Shown: positions 43,030-52,187, counted from the stretch's first letter. The stretch: DNA of 64,000 nt from Nocardia araoensis NBRC 100135 (GCF_000308435.1 NZ_BAFR01000352.1:62001-126000); one strand, 5' to 3'. Numbers and translations: made by a program. Notes: generated by a model from the sequence alone, not told the origin.

Positions 43030-44127
43030 CTACGGCGCCGATCGGCCCTCTGCGCCGCGCAGCACGGCGCCGACCCCGTCGCGCAGGCCTGCCGCCGCGT
43101 CGACCAGGACGATCTCGGCCCCGATCGCCACGGCGGCCACCGGAAGGGCCTCGTCGGCGCGGCGCATCTCACCGGCCGAGCCGTTCGTGGCCGGGCCGAT
43201 CAGGGGGTTCGGAGCGGATCCCGCCAGCACCGAACGGTCGCCCAGTGCCGCGCGGTCGAGCAGCAGCCGCTCCACGGTGGCGGCGCGCAACGCGCTCGTG
43301 GTCGCGGCCAGCCCGGCCACCGCCAGGCCGTCCGGACGCTCGATCTCGGCGGCGAAGCGGTCGAGGAGCCTGCGGCGCCGCTGCGCCGCCACCCGGTGCA
43401 GGATCGCGCGGACTTCCGCGTCGAGCGCCTCGGGGTCCGAACCCGGTGTCAGCGTGCCGGATTCGGCGTCGACGACGTCCCTGCCCTTCGCTTCGAACAC
43501 CGCCCGCAGCTCCGCACGAGCCCGGGCTTCTCCGGCGAGCACGACGACCTCCGCGTGCACGGTCTCGGCCAGCCGGTCCAGCTCGCCGGCGAACTCGAGG
43601 ACGTTGCGTCGCGTCGTGTCCTCGATCCGCTGCCGGATCGTGCGGTGCGACCAGTCGTCGCGCCGAGGCTGTAGCACCGGATGGCCGGCGCTGGGGAGGG
43701 TTTGCGTCGCTTCGCTGCTGTGGCCGTCGAGTGAGTACAGCTCCGAGCCCACCCGGCCGACAAGGGCGACGACATGGGGTACTTTCTCCGCTTGCGCTTC
43801 GATCAGGGGCAGCAGGTAGGGCAAGGGCGACACCCGGACGGTCTCGGTGTCGGGCGGGCTCGGCAGGCGTTCGTCGGCGAGCACCTCGGTCTCGTCGGCG
43901 ATGAGCAGCCTGCCGCACCGCCCTGGCGCCGGCGGATGCAGTTCGATCGCCTGCGCGAGCAACCGCCGGATGCGCGGCCGGGCTCCGCTGCGGTCCAGTT
44001 CGGCGTCGATCGAGCGCCAGTGCAGCTCGGTGTCGCGGGCCGCGTCTTCGGTGTCGTGGGAACTGTCGAAGCAGACCGAGGCGAAAGGCCCGCGCTTCCG
44101 AATTATCCGGCGTAGGTCGGCCATCAT
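43030..44127 (-). CDS. baeRF-family (eRF1-like, Rv2629-type) protein
   Basis: A 365-residue protein of the bacterial/archaeal eRF1-like superfamily, similar in layout to mycobacterial Rv2629. The N-terminal segment ASVCFDSSHDTEDA is typical of the Rv2629/baeRF2 group, the middle carries HVVALVGRVGSELYSLDG, and the C-terminal third is an L7Ae-like fold (IGAEIVLVDAAAGLRDGV). The superfamily includes ribosome-associated peptidyl-tRNA hydrolases such as Vms1 and host-attachment proteins. Rv2629 is linked to dormancy and stress in mycobacteria. Two adjacent ATG codons (44127, 44124) follow GGAG-x-AGGTGA. Confidence 0.75.
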   Translation of the reverse strand: MMADLRRIIRKRGPFASVCFDSSHDTEDAARDTELHWRSIDAELDRSGARPRIRRLLAQAIELHPPAPGRCGRLLIADETEVLADERLPSPPDTETVRVSPLPYLLPLIEAQAEKVPHVVALVGRVGSELYSLDGHSSEATQTLPSAGHPVLQPRRDDWSHRTIRQRIEDTTRRNVLEFAGELDRLAETVHAEVVVLAGEARARAELRAVFEAKGRDVVDAESGTLTPGSDPEALDAEVRAILHRVAAQRRRRLLDRFAAEIERPDGLAVAGLAATTSALRAATVERLLLDRAALGDRSVLAGSAPNPLIGPATNGSAGEMRRADEALPVAAVAIGAEIVLVDAAAGLRDGVGAVLRGAEGRSAP

Positions 44128-44761
44128 TCACCTGGATCTCCCTGGCCACGAACGCCCGCGCCGGGGGTGTCGCCACCATCGGCGCCCACCCGCGCCGCGG
44201 GCCTCGGCGCCTGGGTGACTTCGTCGTGTGTGCCGACGGCTTCGGTTCGGTGAACCACAGTCGGCGGGTACCCGGGCGTGTCGAGGCGAATCAGCGGACG
44301 CAGGTGCGCCGGCGCGGCGTGTTCCGCGTGCGTGCGGACTGTCGCACGAGTTGTGGAACCGCGCTCCGCGGCGGTGCGCCCGCGCGTCCGAGGCCGCTCG
44401 GGCGGGTGAGGGCGAGAAGCGGGCTGCGTGTGTTTCACCACCCGGCGCTTTTTCGGTTTCGTGTAAGAAAGCCGGTCGATCCGCTATTTCCACTGTTCAG
44501 CGCCGTAAAAATATAAACAAGCGACCGCTTGGTGTCCGGATCGTAAACCGAAAAGAGCGGTTTGTTCCAGGTTTCCTGTGGTAAGTGTTGGATGTATCGG
44601 ATCGACAGCGCGGTCATCCGATAAAAGGGGCGAGGAACCCGCGCTGCTCGATGTTCAGCCGATTCGACGCGCTTTGCCGCGAAACCACCGGCGCGCACGA
44701 ACACGAGGGCTCTCCGCAAGTATGTGCACGGCGACGTGCACCAGCGCAGAGGAACGTCATC
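44128..44761. other. Intergenic, 634 bp, with an AT-rich patch and two dyads
   Basis: The stretch from about 44445 to 44620 is visibly AT-richer than its surroundings. It contains TATAAA followed by the dyad CAAGCG-AC-CGCTTG (44518-44531), and the hairpin AAACCG-CGGTTT (44545-44563). I see no gene. This may be an untranscribed promoter region or a transferred fragment. Confidence 0.45.
44518..44531. promoter_or_regulatory. Operator-like dyad in AT-rich patch
   Basis: CAAGCG-AC-CGCTTG, perfect 6-bp arms, placed a few bases after TATAAA. No adjacent regulator gene claims it. Confidence 0.35.
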
Positions 44762-44920
44762 GTGATCGAGAAACCCGAAGCGCCCGTCGCGGACGATGAA
44801 GAACGAGATCGGATCGTATGGCCCGACCCCAGCCCGCTGAGCAGTTGGTGGGCCGAAGTCATGGCGCATCGCCGGATCACCCGGCCGCACGCCTCGACCG
44901 CCGATCCGCGGCACAACTGA
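44762..44920 (+). CDS. Small hypothetical protein
   Basis: A 52-codon frame from GTG 44762, acidic at first (EKPEAPVADDEERD) and then WPDPSPLSSWWAEVMAHR, with GGA upstream. The composition looks protein-like and a tryptophan-rich middle is unlikely by chance in this base composition, but I recognise no family and the start is weak. Confidence 0.35.
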   Translation: MIEKPEAPVADDEERDRIVWPDPSPLSSWWAEVMAHRRITRPHASTADPRHN

Positions 44921-45291
44921 CGAGCCGCAGGATCGCGGATCCGCAAGGCGCGGAAGGCCGGCCGCCGCGGGCCGGCCCTCCACGGTATCGCCGACGGTGC
45001 GTAATTACGGGCGGTGAGCGGTTTTACACGCTGCGCGCGATAAGGGTTGCGCAGATGTTTCCGCGCCATAGCCGAACACACGTGGTGATGACGAATCCAG
45101 TTCGTGCCGTGAACAGCGGCCGCGCCGAGTTCACCGAAAACTCCGGGCATTTACGCAACATTCACATATTGCGGCATGCGAAATCGAAGACTCGTTTCGA
45201 GTTCCGCTCGACTTCCCGAGAAGGTTGCGACTCGTCTCGCCCATGATCGCCCCGCGAATTCCGGGGCAGGTCCGTCCTGCGATTCGCATGG
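44921..45291. other. Intergenic, 371 bp
   Basis: Moderately AT-rich for the window, especially near 45000-45200. No gene or clear dyad is supported. Confidence 0.45.
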
Positions 45292-45627
45292 TTGCCGCAC
45301 GGTTCCCGCCGCCGCGTAGCGCTGGCCCCGGCCGTCTCCGGCGTGTGGACCGAGCCGATTCCGATCAGCGCGGCGACGGTGTGGGCCGCGCTGCGTGACC
45401 TGCCCCGGCAGCCGGTGATCGAATCCAGCAGTGGCGTGCTGGACTTCTCGGTCAGTGAGGGCGCCCACGTGGGCCGGGTGGCGCACGAGAAGTGGGTGGG
45501 CTTGCTGAGTGTGGACCAGATCTGGGATCCCTCGACCAACACCGAACCCGTGATGATCTACGGGTGCGGCCGGGCCACCGCGAACGACGATCCGCGGTGT
45601 CGTCCCTATCCGCTCGGTGGCGGCTGA
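45292..45627 (+). CDS. Hypothetical protein with strong coding bias
   Basis: The frame ending at 45627 shows about 85-90 percent G or C at third codon positions over 110 codons, a clear coding signal. The protein includes PISAATVWAALRDLP and VAHEKWVGLLSVDQIWDP, and I recognise no domain. The start is unclear: TTG 45292 or GTG 45343, neither with a good ribosome-binding site, and a stop lies at 45244. It may therefore be 5'-truncated. Its last 22 bp overlap the 3' end of the convergent MFS gene. Confidence 0.5.
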   Translation: MPHGSRRRVALAPAVSGVWTEPIPISAATVWAALRDLPRQPVIESSSGVLDFSVSEGAHVGRVAHEKWVGLLSVDQIWDPSTNTEPVMIYGCGRATANDDPRCRPYPLGGG

Positions 45628-47081
45628 CCGGCTTCGACGCGCGCCCGCTCGGGTGTCGCGCTGAGTGGCTCGGCCAATTCCTCCAGCGAGCGCCCTTCGG
45701 CCCGCACCCCATAGGCCAGTTCCACCAGGCCGGCCGCGAACATGGCGAGCGCGCCGATGGTGAACGCCAGGGCTGTCTTGCCCGGCTCGCCGTCCGCGGT
45801 CAGCCCGGCGAACACCAACGGTCCCGCGACGCCGCCCGCGACGGTCCCGATCGCGTAGAAGAACGCGATGGCCATGGCGCGGGTCTCCATCGGAAAGATC
45901 TCGCTGACGGTCAGATACGCCGCGCTGGCGCCGCACGATGCGACGAACAGCACCGCGGTCCAGCAGGCGGTGAGCGTCGTCGCGGTCAGGTGGCCCGCCG
46001 CGAAAAGCCATGCGGTGGCGAGCAACAGCACGGCCGAACCGAGGTAACTGCCCGCGATCATCGGCTTGCGCCCGATCGTGTCGAACAGCCTGCCCAGCAG
46101 TAGCGGGCCGAGGAAGTTGCCGAAACAGAGGATCGCGAAGTAATAGCCGACCCGGTCGTCCTGGATGCCGAACGATCTGGACAGGATGAGCGCGTAGTTG
46201 AACGTGATGGCGTTGTAGAGGAACGCCTGCCCGATGAACAGCGCCAACCCGAGCACGCTGCGCCGGGGATAGTGCCGCACCATCACCGCCGCGATCTCCC
46301 GGAAGGAGATGCTCCGCCGCTGCCGGATCCGGATCCGATGCTCGGAGACGTCGGCGAGCGCGGCGCCCGTGTCGTCCCGCACGCGCGCCTCGATCGCGGT
46401 GACCGACCGCTGCGCGTCGTCCTCGTGACCATGGATGAACTGCCAGCGCGGACTCTCCGGCACATGCCTGCGCACCAGCAGGATGATCACGCCGAACACG
46501 GCACCGAGCGCGAAGGTCAAGCGCCAGCCCACGTTCGGCGGGAACAGATCCGTGTTCAGCGCGACGATGGACAGTAACGCGCCGCCGACCGCGCCGAGCC
46601 AATAGGTGCCGTTGATGACGATGTCGATGCGTCCGCGGTACTGCTTGGGGATCAGCTCGTCGATCGCGGAGTTGATCGCCGCGTATTCGCCGCCGATGCC
46701 GAAGCCGGTGAGGAAGCGGAACAAGACGAACCACCACATCGAGAACGACAACGCCGTCATGGCGGTCGCGAAAAGGTAGACCGCCAGCGTGACCAAGAAG
46801 AGTTTCTTGCGGCCGAACCTGTCGGTCAGCCAACCGAAGAAGAGGGCGCCCGAGCCCGCGCCCGCCACGTACATCGCCGCCGCGACACCGGACACCTGTG
46901 CGGCCGTGATGGCCAGGCCGCTGCCCGGTTGCGACAGCCGGGCGGCCACGCTGCCGACGACGGTCACTTCCAGCCCGTCGAGGATCCACACCGACCCCAG
47001 TCCGATCACGATCATCCAATGCCACCGCGACCAGGGCAGGCGATCCAGCCTGGCCGGGATGTCGGTCGATATGGTCCGCAC
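45606..47081 (-). CDS. MFS transporter, sugar-porter/AAHS-like
   Basis: A 491-residue 12-span transporter. GWLTDRFGRKKLF (about 83-95) and LLGRLFDTIGRKPM are the two motif-A loops, RFLTGFGIGGEYAAI is the fourth-span signature, and PESPRW the motif after span six found in sugar, aromatic-acid and metabolite:H+ symporters. An unusually charged central loop (about 225-265) separates the halves. The GTG at 47081 has AAGGTGG 6 nt upstream. The substrate is unknown. It converges with the hypothetical gene before it and is divergent from the EthD-like gene. Confidence 0.85.
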   Translation of the reverse strand: MRTISTDIPARLDRLPWSRWHWMIVIGLGSVWILDGLEVTVVGSVAARLSQPGSGLAITAAQVSGVAAAMYVAGAGSGALFFGWLTDRFGRKKLFLVTLAVYLFATAMTALSFSMWWFVLFRFLTGFGIGGEYAAINSAIDELIPKQYRGRIDIVINGTYWLGAVGGALLSIVALNTDLFPPNVGWRLTFALGAVFGVIILLVRRHVPESPRWQFIHGHEDDAQRSVTAIEARVRDDTGAALADVSEHRIRIRQRRSISFREIAAVMVRHYPRRSVLGLALFIGQAFLYNAITFNYALILSRSFGIQDDRVGYYFAILCFGNFLGPLLLGRLFDTIGRKPMIAGSYLGSAVLLLATAWLFAAGHLTATTLTACWTAVLFVASCGASAAYLTVSEIFPMETRAMAIAFFYAIGTVAGGVAGPLVFAGLTADGEPGKTALAFTIGALAMFAAGLVELAYGVRAEGRSLEELAEPLSATPERARVEAGQPPPSG

Positions 47082-47193
47082 GGGTCACCACCTTCGCAAG
47101 CTGACGGTCGGATACCCCGGGCCGCGGCGGCCAACCGTGCCGGTGGGCTAGGCTCGGACGCGAGTGAAACGTGTTCTAGAAAGTGGCCTGCCG

Positions 47194-47850
47194 ATGAAGA
47201 GCATTTTTGCGCTGTGGGGCGTTGGTGACCTGCTCGCGGCGGACTTCGCGCCACGCTTGGCCGGGGCCGCCGCGGTGCAGGCGAACATTTCCGACGCGGC
47301 GGTCGAGACGGCGATGCTCCGCCTCACGACGTTCGACACGCCGGTGCAGGCCGTCGTCGGCATCTGGTGGACCGACGGGCCGCGCGTGGAGGATGCCGAA
47401 CGGGTGCTGAGCGCGGTGGCCGAGCGGGTGGAAGGCTGGCATGTCGAGGAGGCGACGCCGATCCCGCCGCCGGTCACCGCCGTGCTCGAGCGTGCGCCGG
47501 GCCTGTCGAACGTCGCTTTCCTGCGCAAGCCGGCCGATCTGTCGCATGCCGCGTGGCTGGATCGCTGGCGCAACCACCACACCGCCGTCGCCATCGAGAC
47601 CCAGGCGACCTTCGGCTACGTGCAGAACGTCGTGACCGGGCCGGCCACGGCCGGTGCGCCGGACATCGCCGGGATCGTGGAGGAGCTGTTCCCCATCGAG
47701 GCGCTGACCGATCCGCACGCGTTCTACGGCAGCGGTGGTGACGGGGCGGAACTGGCGCGCCGCATCGACCGTCTGATGGGCAGCGTCGCGACGTTCGGCG
47801 GCGACCGGAACCTGGATGTCGTTCCCACCAGCCGGTATCGGTTGCGCTGA
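47194..47850 (+). CDS. EthD-domain-like (dimeric alpha-beta barrel) protein
   Basis: A 218-residue protein whose C-terminal half contains FLRKPADLSHAAWLDRWRNHHTAVAI, the pattern of EthD proteins (landmark at about 113-138), with the YVQNVV strand that follows. The N-terminal half may be a second, degenerate copy of the fold. EthD was first found with a P450 for ether breakdown, and its biochemical role is unsettled. The ATG at 47194 is preferred over GTG 47164. It converges on the LysR gene with 5 nt between stops. Confidence 0.65.
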   Translation: MKSIFALWGVGDLLAADFAPRLAGAAAVQANISDAAVETAMLRLTTFDTPVQAVVGIWWTDGPRVEDAERVLSAVAERVEGWHVEEATPIPPPVTAVLERAPGLSNVAFLRKPADLSHAAWLDRWRNHHTAVAIETQATFGYVQNVVTGPATAGAPDIAGIVEELFPIEALTDPHAFYGSGGDGAELARRIDRLMGSVATFGGDRNLDVVPTSRYRLR

Positions 47851-47855
47851 GCGGG

Positions 47856-48731
47856 TCAGTGGCCGGAGCGGCCCGCCGATTCGCGCAGCGCGACGCGCGC
47901 GGCGCGGACGGCGGGATGCTCGCCCGCGCCGCGCCGATAGGCGAGGTGCGTGCGCCGTCGCATCGGCAGGGCACCGAGAGTGACGCCCGGTGGGCAATCC
48001 CGCGTCCCGAATTCCGGGACCAAGGCGACGCCTTGACCCGCGGCCACGAGCGCGAGGACCGTGCCGAAGTCGTCGGCGTGATGCCGGATCCGGGGCGTGA
48101 AGCCAGCCGCCTCACAAGCGCGCACCGTCATCGTGTGGCACAGCGTACCGGGAGTGCCTGCGATCCAAGGGCTTTCACGGTGCGCGGCGAGCGGTTCGGC
48201 GGTGCGCGCGGCGAGATGGACGATCTCCTCGAACAGCGGCTCGCTCCGCAAGGCGGGATCCGCGGGCACCGGCGCGTAGTCGTACTCCTGGATCAGCGCG
48301 ACATCCAGGGTCTCGGCGCGCAACGCGTCGGGCGCAAGCGCCGGATCCAGTTCGGTCACGCGCAACTCCAGCCGGGGATGCGCACGGCTCAGTGCGACGA
48401 GCGCGGGGGAGAGGATGGTCCGCACCGCGGTGGGAAACGCCCCGATGCGCAGGGTTCCGGTGAGTTCGGTGCGGATCGCGGCGAGCTCGGCGGTCGCCTG
48501 CTCCAGCACCGCGAGAACCCGCTCGGTGTGTTCGACGAGGGCCACGGCCGCCGGAGTCAGCGTCACTCGTCGGCCGGTGCGCGTCAGCAGTGGCACGCCC
48601 GCTTCCCGCTCCAGTGCGGCGAGTTGCTGGGAGACCGCCGAGGGGGTGTAGGCGAGGGCCTCCGCGACCGCCGCGATGGTTTCGCGGTGCGCCAGTTCCC
48701 GCAGCAGGCGGAGTTTGCGGACGTCGAGCAT
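47856..48731 (-). CDS. LysR-family transcriptional regulator
   Basis: A 291-residue protein. The winged helix-turn-helix is at 1-60 (LRELAHRETIAAVAEALAYTPSAVSQQLAALE as landmark), followed by the periplasmic-binding-like sensor domain from about 90 on. The ATG at 48731 lies inside the dyad at 48729-48745, so the protein could shut off its own gene. It is divergent from the DapA-like gene at 48803, 71 nt away, which is the expected target in the usual LysR arrangement. Confidence 0.88.
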   Translation of the reverse strand: MLDVRKLRLLRELAHRETIAAVAEALAYTPSAVSQQLAALEREAGVPLLTRTGRRVTLTPAAVALVEHTERVLAVLEQATAELAAIRTELTGTLRIGAFPTAVRTILSPALVALSRAHPRLELRVTELDPALAPDALRAETLDVALIQEYDYAPVPADPALRSEPLFEEIVHLAARTAEPLAAHRESPWIAGTPGTLCHTMTVRACEAAGFTPRIRHHADDFGTVLALVAAGQGVALVPEFGTRDCPPGVTLGALPMRRRTHLAYRRGAGEHPAVRAARVALRESAGRSGH

Positions 48732-48745
48732 AAGTTGACCTTATG
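48729..48745. promoter_or_regulatory. LysR-type dyad overlapping the regulator start
   Basis: CATAAG-TTGAC-CTTATG, perfect 6-bp arms and 5-nt spacer, covering the LysR start codon and lying 57 nt upstream of the DapA-like gene. Confidence 0.5.
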
Positions 48746-48802
48746 GTCAGCGGCAGAAATGTGAACTGGATCTGATGATTTCGAGGGGCCAGGCTGATCG
48801 TC

Positions 48803-49699
48803 ATGACACTCGCCGGTCTTTTCGTCCCTCTGGTAACCCCGTTCACGGCCGACGGCGCGCTCGCCGCCGACGCGCTGGAGCGGCTGGCCCGCGAGGTGCT
48901 CGACGACGGCGCGACGGGCATCGTCGCGCTCGGCACCACCGGGGAACCCGCGACCCTGACCGCCGCCGAGCGGGCGGAAGTGATCGCCGTCTGCGCGCGC
49001 GTCTGCCGGGAACGCGACGCGCCGCTGATCGTCGGCGCCGGATCGAACTCGACGGCGGCTTCCGTCGAAGCCCTCGCCGGTCTCGATCCACGCGGCGCGG
49101 CGGCGCTGACCGTGGTCCCGTACTACACGCGACCTTCCGAGGCGGGCGTGCTCGCCCATTTCCGCGAACTCGCGGCCGCCTCTCCCGTGCCGCTGATCAT
49201 CTACCACATCCCCTATCGGACCGGACTTTCCCTCGGAACCGCGACCCTGCTGGCGCTGGCCGGCCTGCCCAATGTCGTGGGTCTGAAGCACGCCGTCGGC
49301 GCCGTCGACGAGGCCACCGTCGCGCTGATGGCCGCGCGGCCCGCGGAGTTCGCCGTGCTGGCGGGTGACGATGTGTTCGCCGCGCCGCTGCTGGCTCTCG
49401 GCGCTTCGGGCGCGATCGCGGCCTCGGCCGCCGTGCACACGTCGTCGTTCGCGCGGATGGTCGGCGCGTGGCGCACCGGTCCGGTCGATGTGGCCCGGTC
49501 ACTCGGTCACCGGCTCGCGGTTTTGTCGGCCGCGCTGTTCGCCGAACCCAATCCCGCGGTGATCAAGGCGGTGCTCGCGGCGCAGGGCCGCATCCCGAGT
49601 CCTGCGGTACGGTTGCCGTTGCTGCCCGCGAGCGAGACCGCCACCCGGGCGGCGTTGTCCGCGCTGGCGGAATTTTCCGGCGTGGGGAATCGGCAATGA
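48803..49699 (+). CDS. Dihydrodipicolinate synthase/N-acetylneuraminate lyase family aldolase
   Basis: A 298-residue TIM-barrel class I aldolase. GTTGEPATLT (about 46-55) binds the pyruvate carboxylate, Tyr in IIYHIPYRTG is the proton-relay tyrosine, and Lys in VGLKHAVG forms the Schiff base. The family condenses or cleaves pyruvate with aldehydes. Because it sits under a LysR gene and away from lysine genes, a catabolic 2-keto-acid aldolase is more likely than DapA itself (inference). The next gene, an MFS exporter, starts 36 nt later and may share its transcript. Confidence 0.85.
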   Translation: MTLAGLFVPLVTPFTADGALAADALERLAREVLDDGATGIVALGTTGEPATLTAAERAEVIAVCARVCRERDAPLIVGAGSNSTAASVEALAGLDPRGAAALTVVPYYTRPSEAGVLAHFRELAAASPVPLIIYHIPYRTGLSLGTATLLALAGLPNVVGLKHAVGAVDEATVALMAARPAEFAVLAGDDVFAAPLLALGASGAIAASAAVHTSSFARMVGAWRTGPVDVARSLGHRLAVLSAALFAEPNPAVIKAVLAAQGRIPSPAVRLPLLPASETATRAALSALAEFSGVGNRQ

Positions 49700-49735
49700 C
49701 TGGTATTGCGGCCGGGAAGGTGCCACGCTTAAGCG

Positions 49736-51274
49736 GTGACACAACCTCCGGATACCCAGGCGGCTGGGCCCGACCCGACGACCGACAAACTCGACGCGGC
49801 CGTCTTCAGGGTCGCCGGCGTCGTGGTGCTCGGCGCGATCATGTCGATTCTCGACATCACCGTCGTCAGCGTCGCGATCCCGACCTTCCAGCGCGAGTTC
49901 GACACGAGCTACGCCATCGCGGCGTGGACCATGACCGGGTACACGCTGGCGCTGGCCACCGTGATCCCGCTGACCGGATGGGCGGCCGACCGCTTCGGCA
50001 CCAAGCGGCTGTACATCATGGCCCTGACGTTCTTCGTGCTCGGCTCCTTGCTGTGCAGCACGGCCTGGAACATCGAATCGCTGATCGCGTTCCGCGTGAT
50101 CCAGGGCCTCGGCGGCGGCATGCTGATGCCGCTGGGCATGACGATCATGACCCACGCGGCCGGCCCGCAGCGGGTCGGACGGGTCATGGCGGTGCTCGGC
50201 GTACCGATGCTGCTCGGCCCGATCGGCGGGCCGATCCTGGGTGGCTGGCTGATCGAGAACTTCAGCTGGCACTGGATCTTCTTGATCAACCTGCCGATCG
50301 GCGTGATCGCCTTGACGCTGGCGTTCATCGTGCTGCCCAGCGACAAGCCGGAGCCGTCCGAGTCGTTCGACTTCATCGGCATGCTGCTGGCCTCACCCGG
50401 CCTGGCGCTGTTCCTGTTCGGCGTCTCCTCCATCCCGGAGCAGGGGACCGTGCTCGCGGCGCGGGTGCTGATCCCGGCCGCCATCGGCGCGCTGCTGATG
50501 GTCGCGTTCGTGTTCCACGCGCTGCGCACCGAGCACCCGCTGATCGATCTGCACCTGTTCCGCAACCGCGCGCTCACCTTCGCGGTGCTCACGATGGTGC
50601 TGTTCGCCATCGCGTTCTTCGGAGCGGGCCTGCTGCTGCCGACCTACTTGCAACAGGTGCGCGGTGAGTCGGCGCTGCAAGCCGGTCTGCTGATCGCGCC
50701 GCAGGGCATCGGCGCGATGCTCAGCATGCCGATCGCGGGCCGTTTCGTGGACAAGATCGGCCCTGGCAAGATCGTGCTGGTCGGTATCACACTGATCTCG
50801 ATCGGGACGGCCTACTTCGTCCAGCTCGACGCGGACAGCTCGTATCTCCCCATGATCGGCGCGCTGTTCGTGATGGGCCTCGGCATGGGCTGCACCATGA
50901 TGCCGATCATGACCGCGGCGATCCAGACCCTGACCCACCAGCAGGTGGCGCGCGGGTCGACGCTGATGAACATCGTCAACCAGACCGCGGGCTCCATCGG
51001 CACGGCGACGATGTCGGTGGTGCTGACCAACCTGCTGAACAACCAGCCGCTGGCGCGTCCGGCCATCGCGGCGAACTTCGATCCCAGCCTGGCGGGCCAG
51101 CTTCCGCCGGGGGCCGTCGAAACCGGTTTGCAGCAGGCCGCGGAAGCGTTCAGTCACACCTACGTGGTGGCGCTGGTGCTGATCGTGCTCACCTTGATCC
51201 CGGCGTCCTTCCTGCCGCGCACGAAGCCGAAGAACCCGGAGGCGGCCGACGCGGCGACGGTCGTGCACGCCTAG
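49736..51274 (+). CDS. MFS multidrug transporter, DHA2 (EmrB/QacA) family
   Basis: A 512-residue transporter with 14 predicted spans. SILDITVVSVAIPTF (about 37-51) is the DHA2 first-span signature (motif D1), GWAADRFGTKRLY motif A, and GVPMLLGPIGGPILGGWL motif C of drug:H+ antiporters. The GTG at 49736 is the first start and is poorly served by a ribosome-binding site. It is closely similar in type to the exporter at 11217 but has no TetR partner. A perfect hairpin terminator follows the stop codon. Confidence 0.88.
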   Translation: MTQPPDTQAAGPDPTTDKLDAAVFRVAGVVVLGAIMSILDITVVSVAIPTFQREFDTSYAIAAWTMTGYTLALATVIPLTGWAADRFGTKRLYIMALTFFVLGSLLCSTAWNIESLIAFRVIQGLGGGMLMPLGMTIMTHAAGPQRVGRVMAVLGVPMLLGPIGGPILGGWLIENFSWHWIFLINLPIGVIALTLAFIVLPSDKPEPSESFDFIGMLLASPGLALFLFGVSSIPEQGTVLAARVLIPAAIGALLMVAFVFHALRTEHPLIDLHLFRNRALTFAVLTMVLFAIAFFGAGLLLPTYLQQVRGESALQAGLLIAPQGIGAMLSMPIAGRFVDKIGPGKIVLVGITLISIGTAYFVQLDADSSYLPMIGALFVMGLGMGCTMMPIMTAAIQTLTHQQVARGSTLMNIVNQTAGSIGTATMSVVLTNLLNNQPLARPAIAANFDPSLAGQLPPGAVETGLQQAAEAFSHTYVVALVLIVLTLIPASFLPRTKPKNPEAADAATVVHA

Positions 51275-51282
51275 CGGTACTC

Positions 51283-51311
51283 GTCCCGGGATCGCCTGCC
51301 GATCCCGGGAC
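51283..51311. terminator. Bidirectional hairpin terminator
   Basis: GTCCCGGGATCG (51283-51294) pairs perfectly over 12 bp with CGATCCCGGGAC (51300-51311), loop 5 nt. It lies between two convergent genes and could end transcription from both sides. Confidence 0.7.
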
Positions 51312-51349
51312 CTACCGCTGTAGGGGTCGGGCGGATGCCGCCGCGGCCC

Positions 51350-52168
51350 CTATTTGTTGCCGTGGGCAAGGCCTGCGGTGGGCCGAGGCCGCGCCTCGTC
51401 GAGGAACGCCAGGACGGCCGGGCTCGCCACCGAGCGGAACTCGTCGAAGTACGCGTGCCGTGCGCCCTCGATCAGATGCAGTCGCGCGTCGGGGATGCGC
51501 TCGACCAGCAGGGGAGCGTTGGCGGCGGGATTGAAGCGGTCCTCCGTGCCGTGCACCACCAGAGTGGGAACCCGGATGTCCGGCAGCGCATCCCAGGCGT
51601 CGTGCTTGTTGCTCGCGTACAGATGCCTGCGCTTCGCATAGGCGGGCATGGCCGGGTCGCCGAGCGTGTTGTACGGGCCGGAGGTGCTCGCCAGCCGAGC
51701 TGGGGTGTACATCAATTCCAGCAGAGCCTGTCGTGCGGCCGCTGGGTCCCGCTGCGCGAGCGCCCTCCTGACTTCCGGACCCCGTTCGAAAGCGTGCTTC
51801 CCGCCGGGGGACGTGCAGCCGAGCACCAGGGTGTGCACCCGATCCGGATGGCGCGCGGCCAGCCACTGGGCCACCCGCCCGCCCATCGACGTGCCGTAGA
51901 CGGCGGCCCGCCGTACGCCCGAGTCGTCGAGGACGGCGACCACGTCGTCGGCGAAACCCTCGGTGCTGTAGACCTCGTCGGGTTTGTCGCTGTCGCCGGT
52001 ACCGCGCCAGTCGAGCGTGATGGTGCGATACCCGGTCTCGAAGTCCGCGCGGATGCCGTCCCACCAGTGATGGCTGTTGGCCTGCCCGGCGAGCAGTACC
52101 AGCGGGCTGCCCGTGCCCGTCACTTGATAGGCGAGGCGAACGCCGTCGGCCGCCGTTGCGTAGGGCAC
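51350..52168 (-). CDS. Alpha/beta hydrolase
   Basis: A 272-residue cytoplasmic hydrolase. The nucleophile elbow is GTSMGG (about residue 99 in VYGTSMGGRVAQ), DWRGTGDSDKP is the conserved strand-4 loop, HGTEDRFNP carries the acid and GARHAYF the histidine. This is the general 3-oxoadipate enol-lactonase/haloperoxidase-like group, and the substrate is unknown. The GTG at 52168 has GGAAGG upstream and lies 19 nt after the TetR stop, so both form one operon. The open frame continues upstream to 52567, but only as antisense shadow of the TetR gene. Confidence 0.82.
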   Translation of the reverse strand: MPYATAADGVRLAYQVTGTGSPLVLLAGQANSHHWWDGIRADFETGYRTITLDWRGTGDSDKPDEVYSTEGFADDVVAVLDDSGVRRAAVYGTSMGGRVAQWLAARHPDRVHTLVLGCTSPGGKHAFERGPEVRRALAQRDPAAARQALLELMYTPARLASTSGPYNTLGDPAMPAYAKRRHLYASNKHDAWDALPDIRVPTLVVHGTEDRFNPAANAPLLVERIPDARLHLIEGARHAYFDEFRSVASPAVLAFLDEARPRPTAGLAHGNK

Positions 52169-52187
52169 CTGTGCGAAATCCTTCCGT

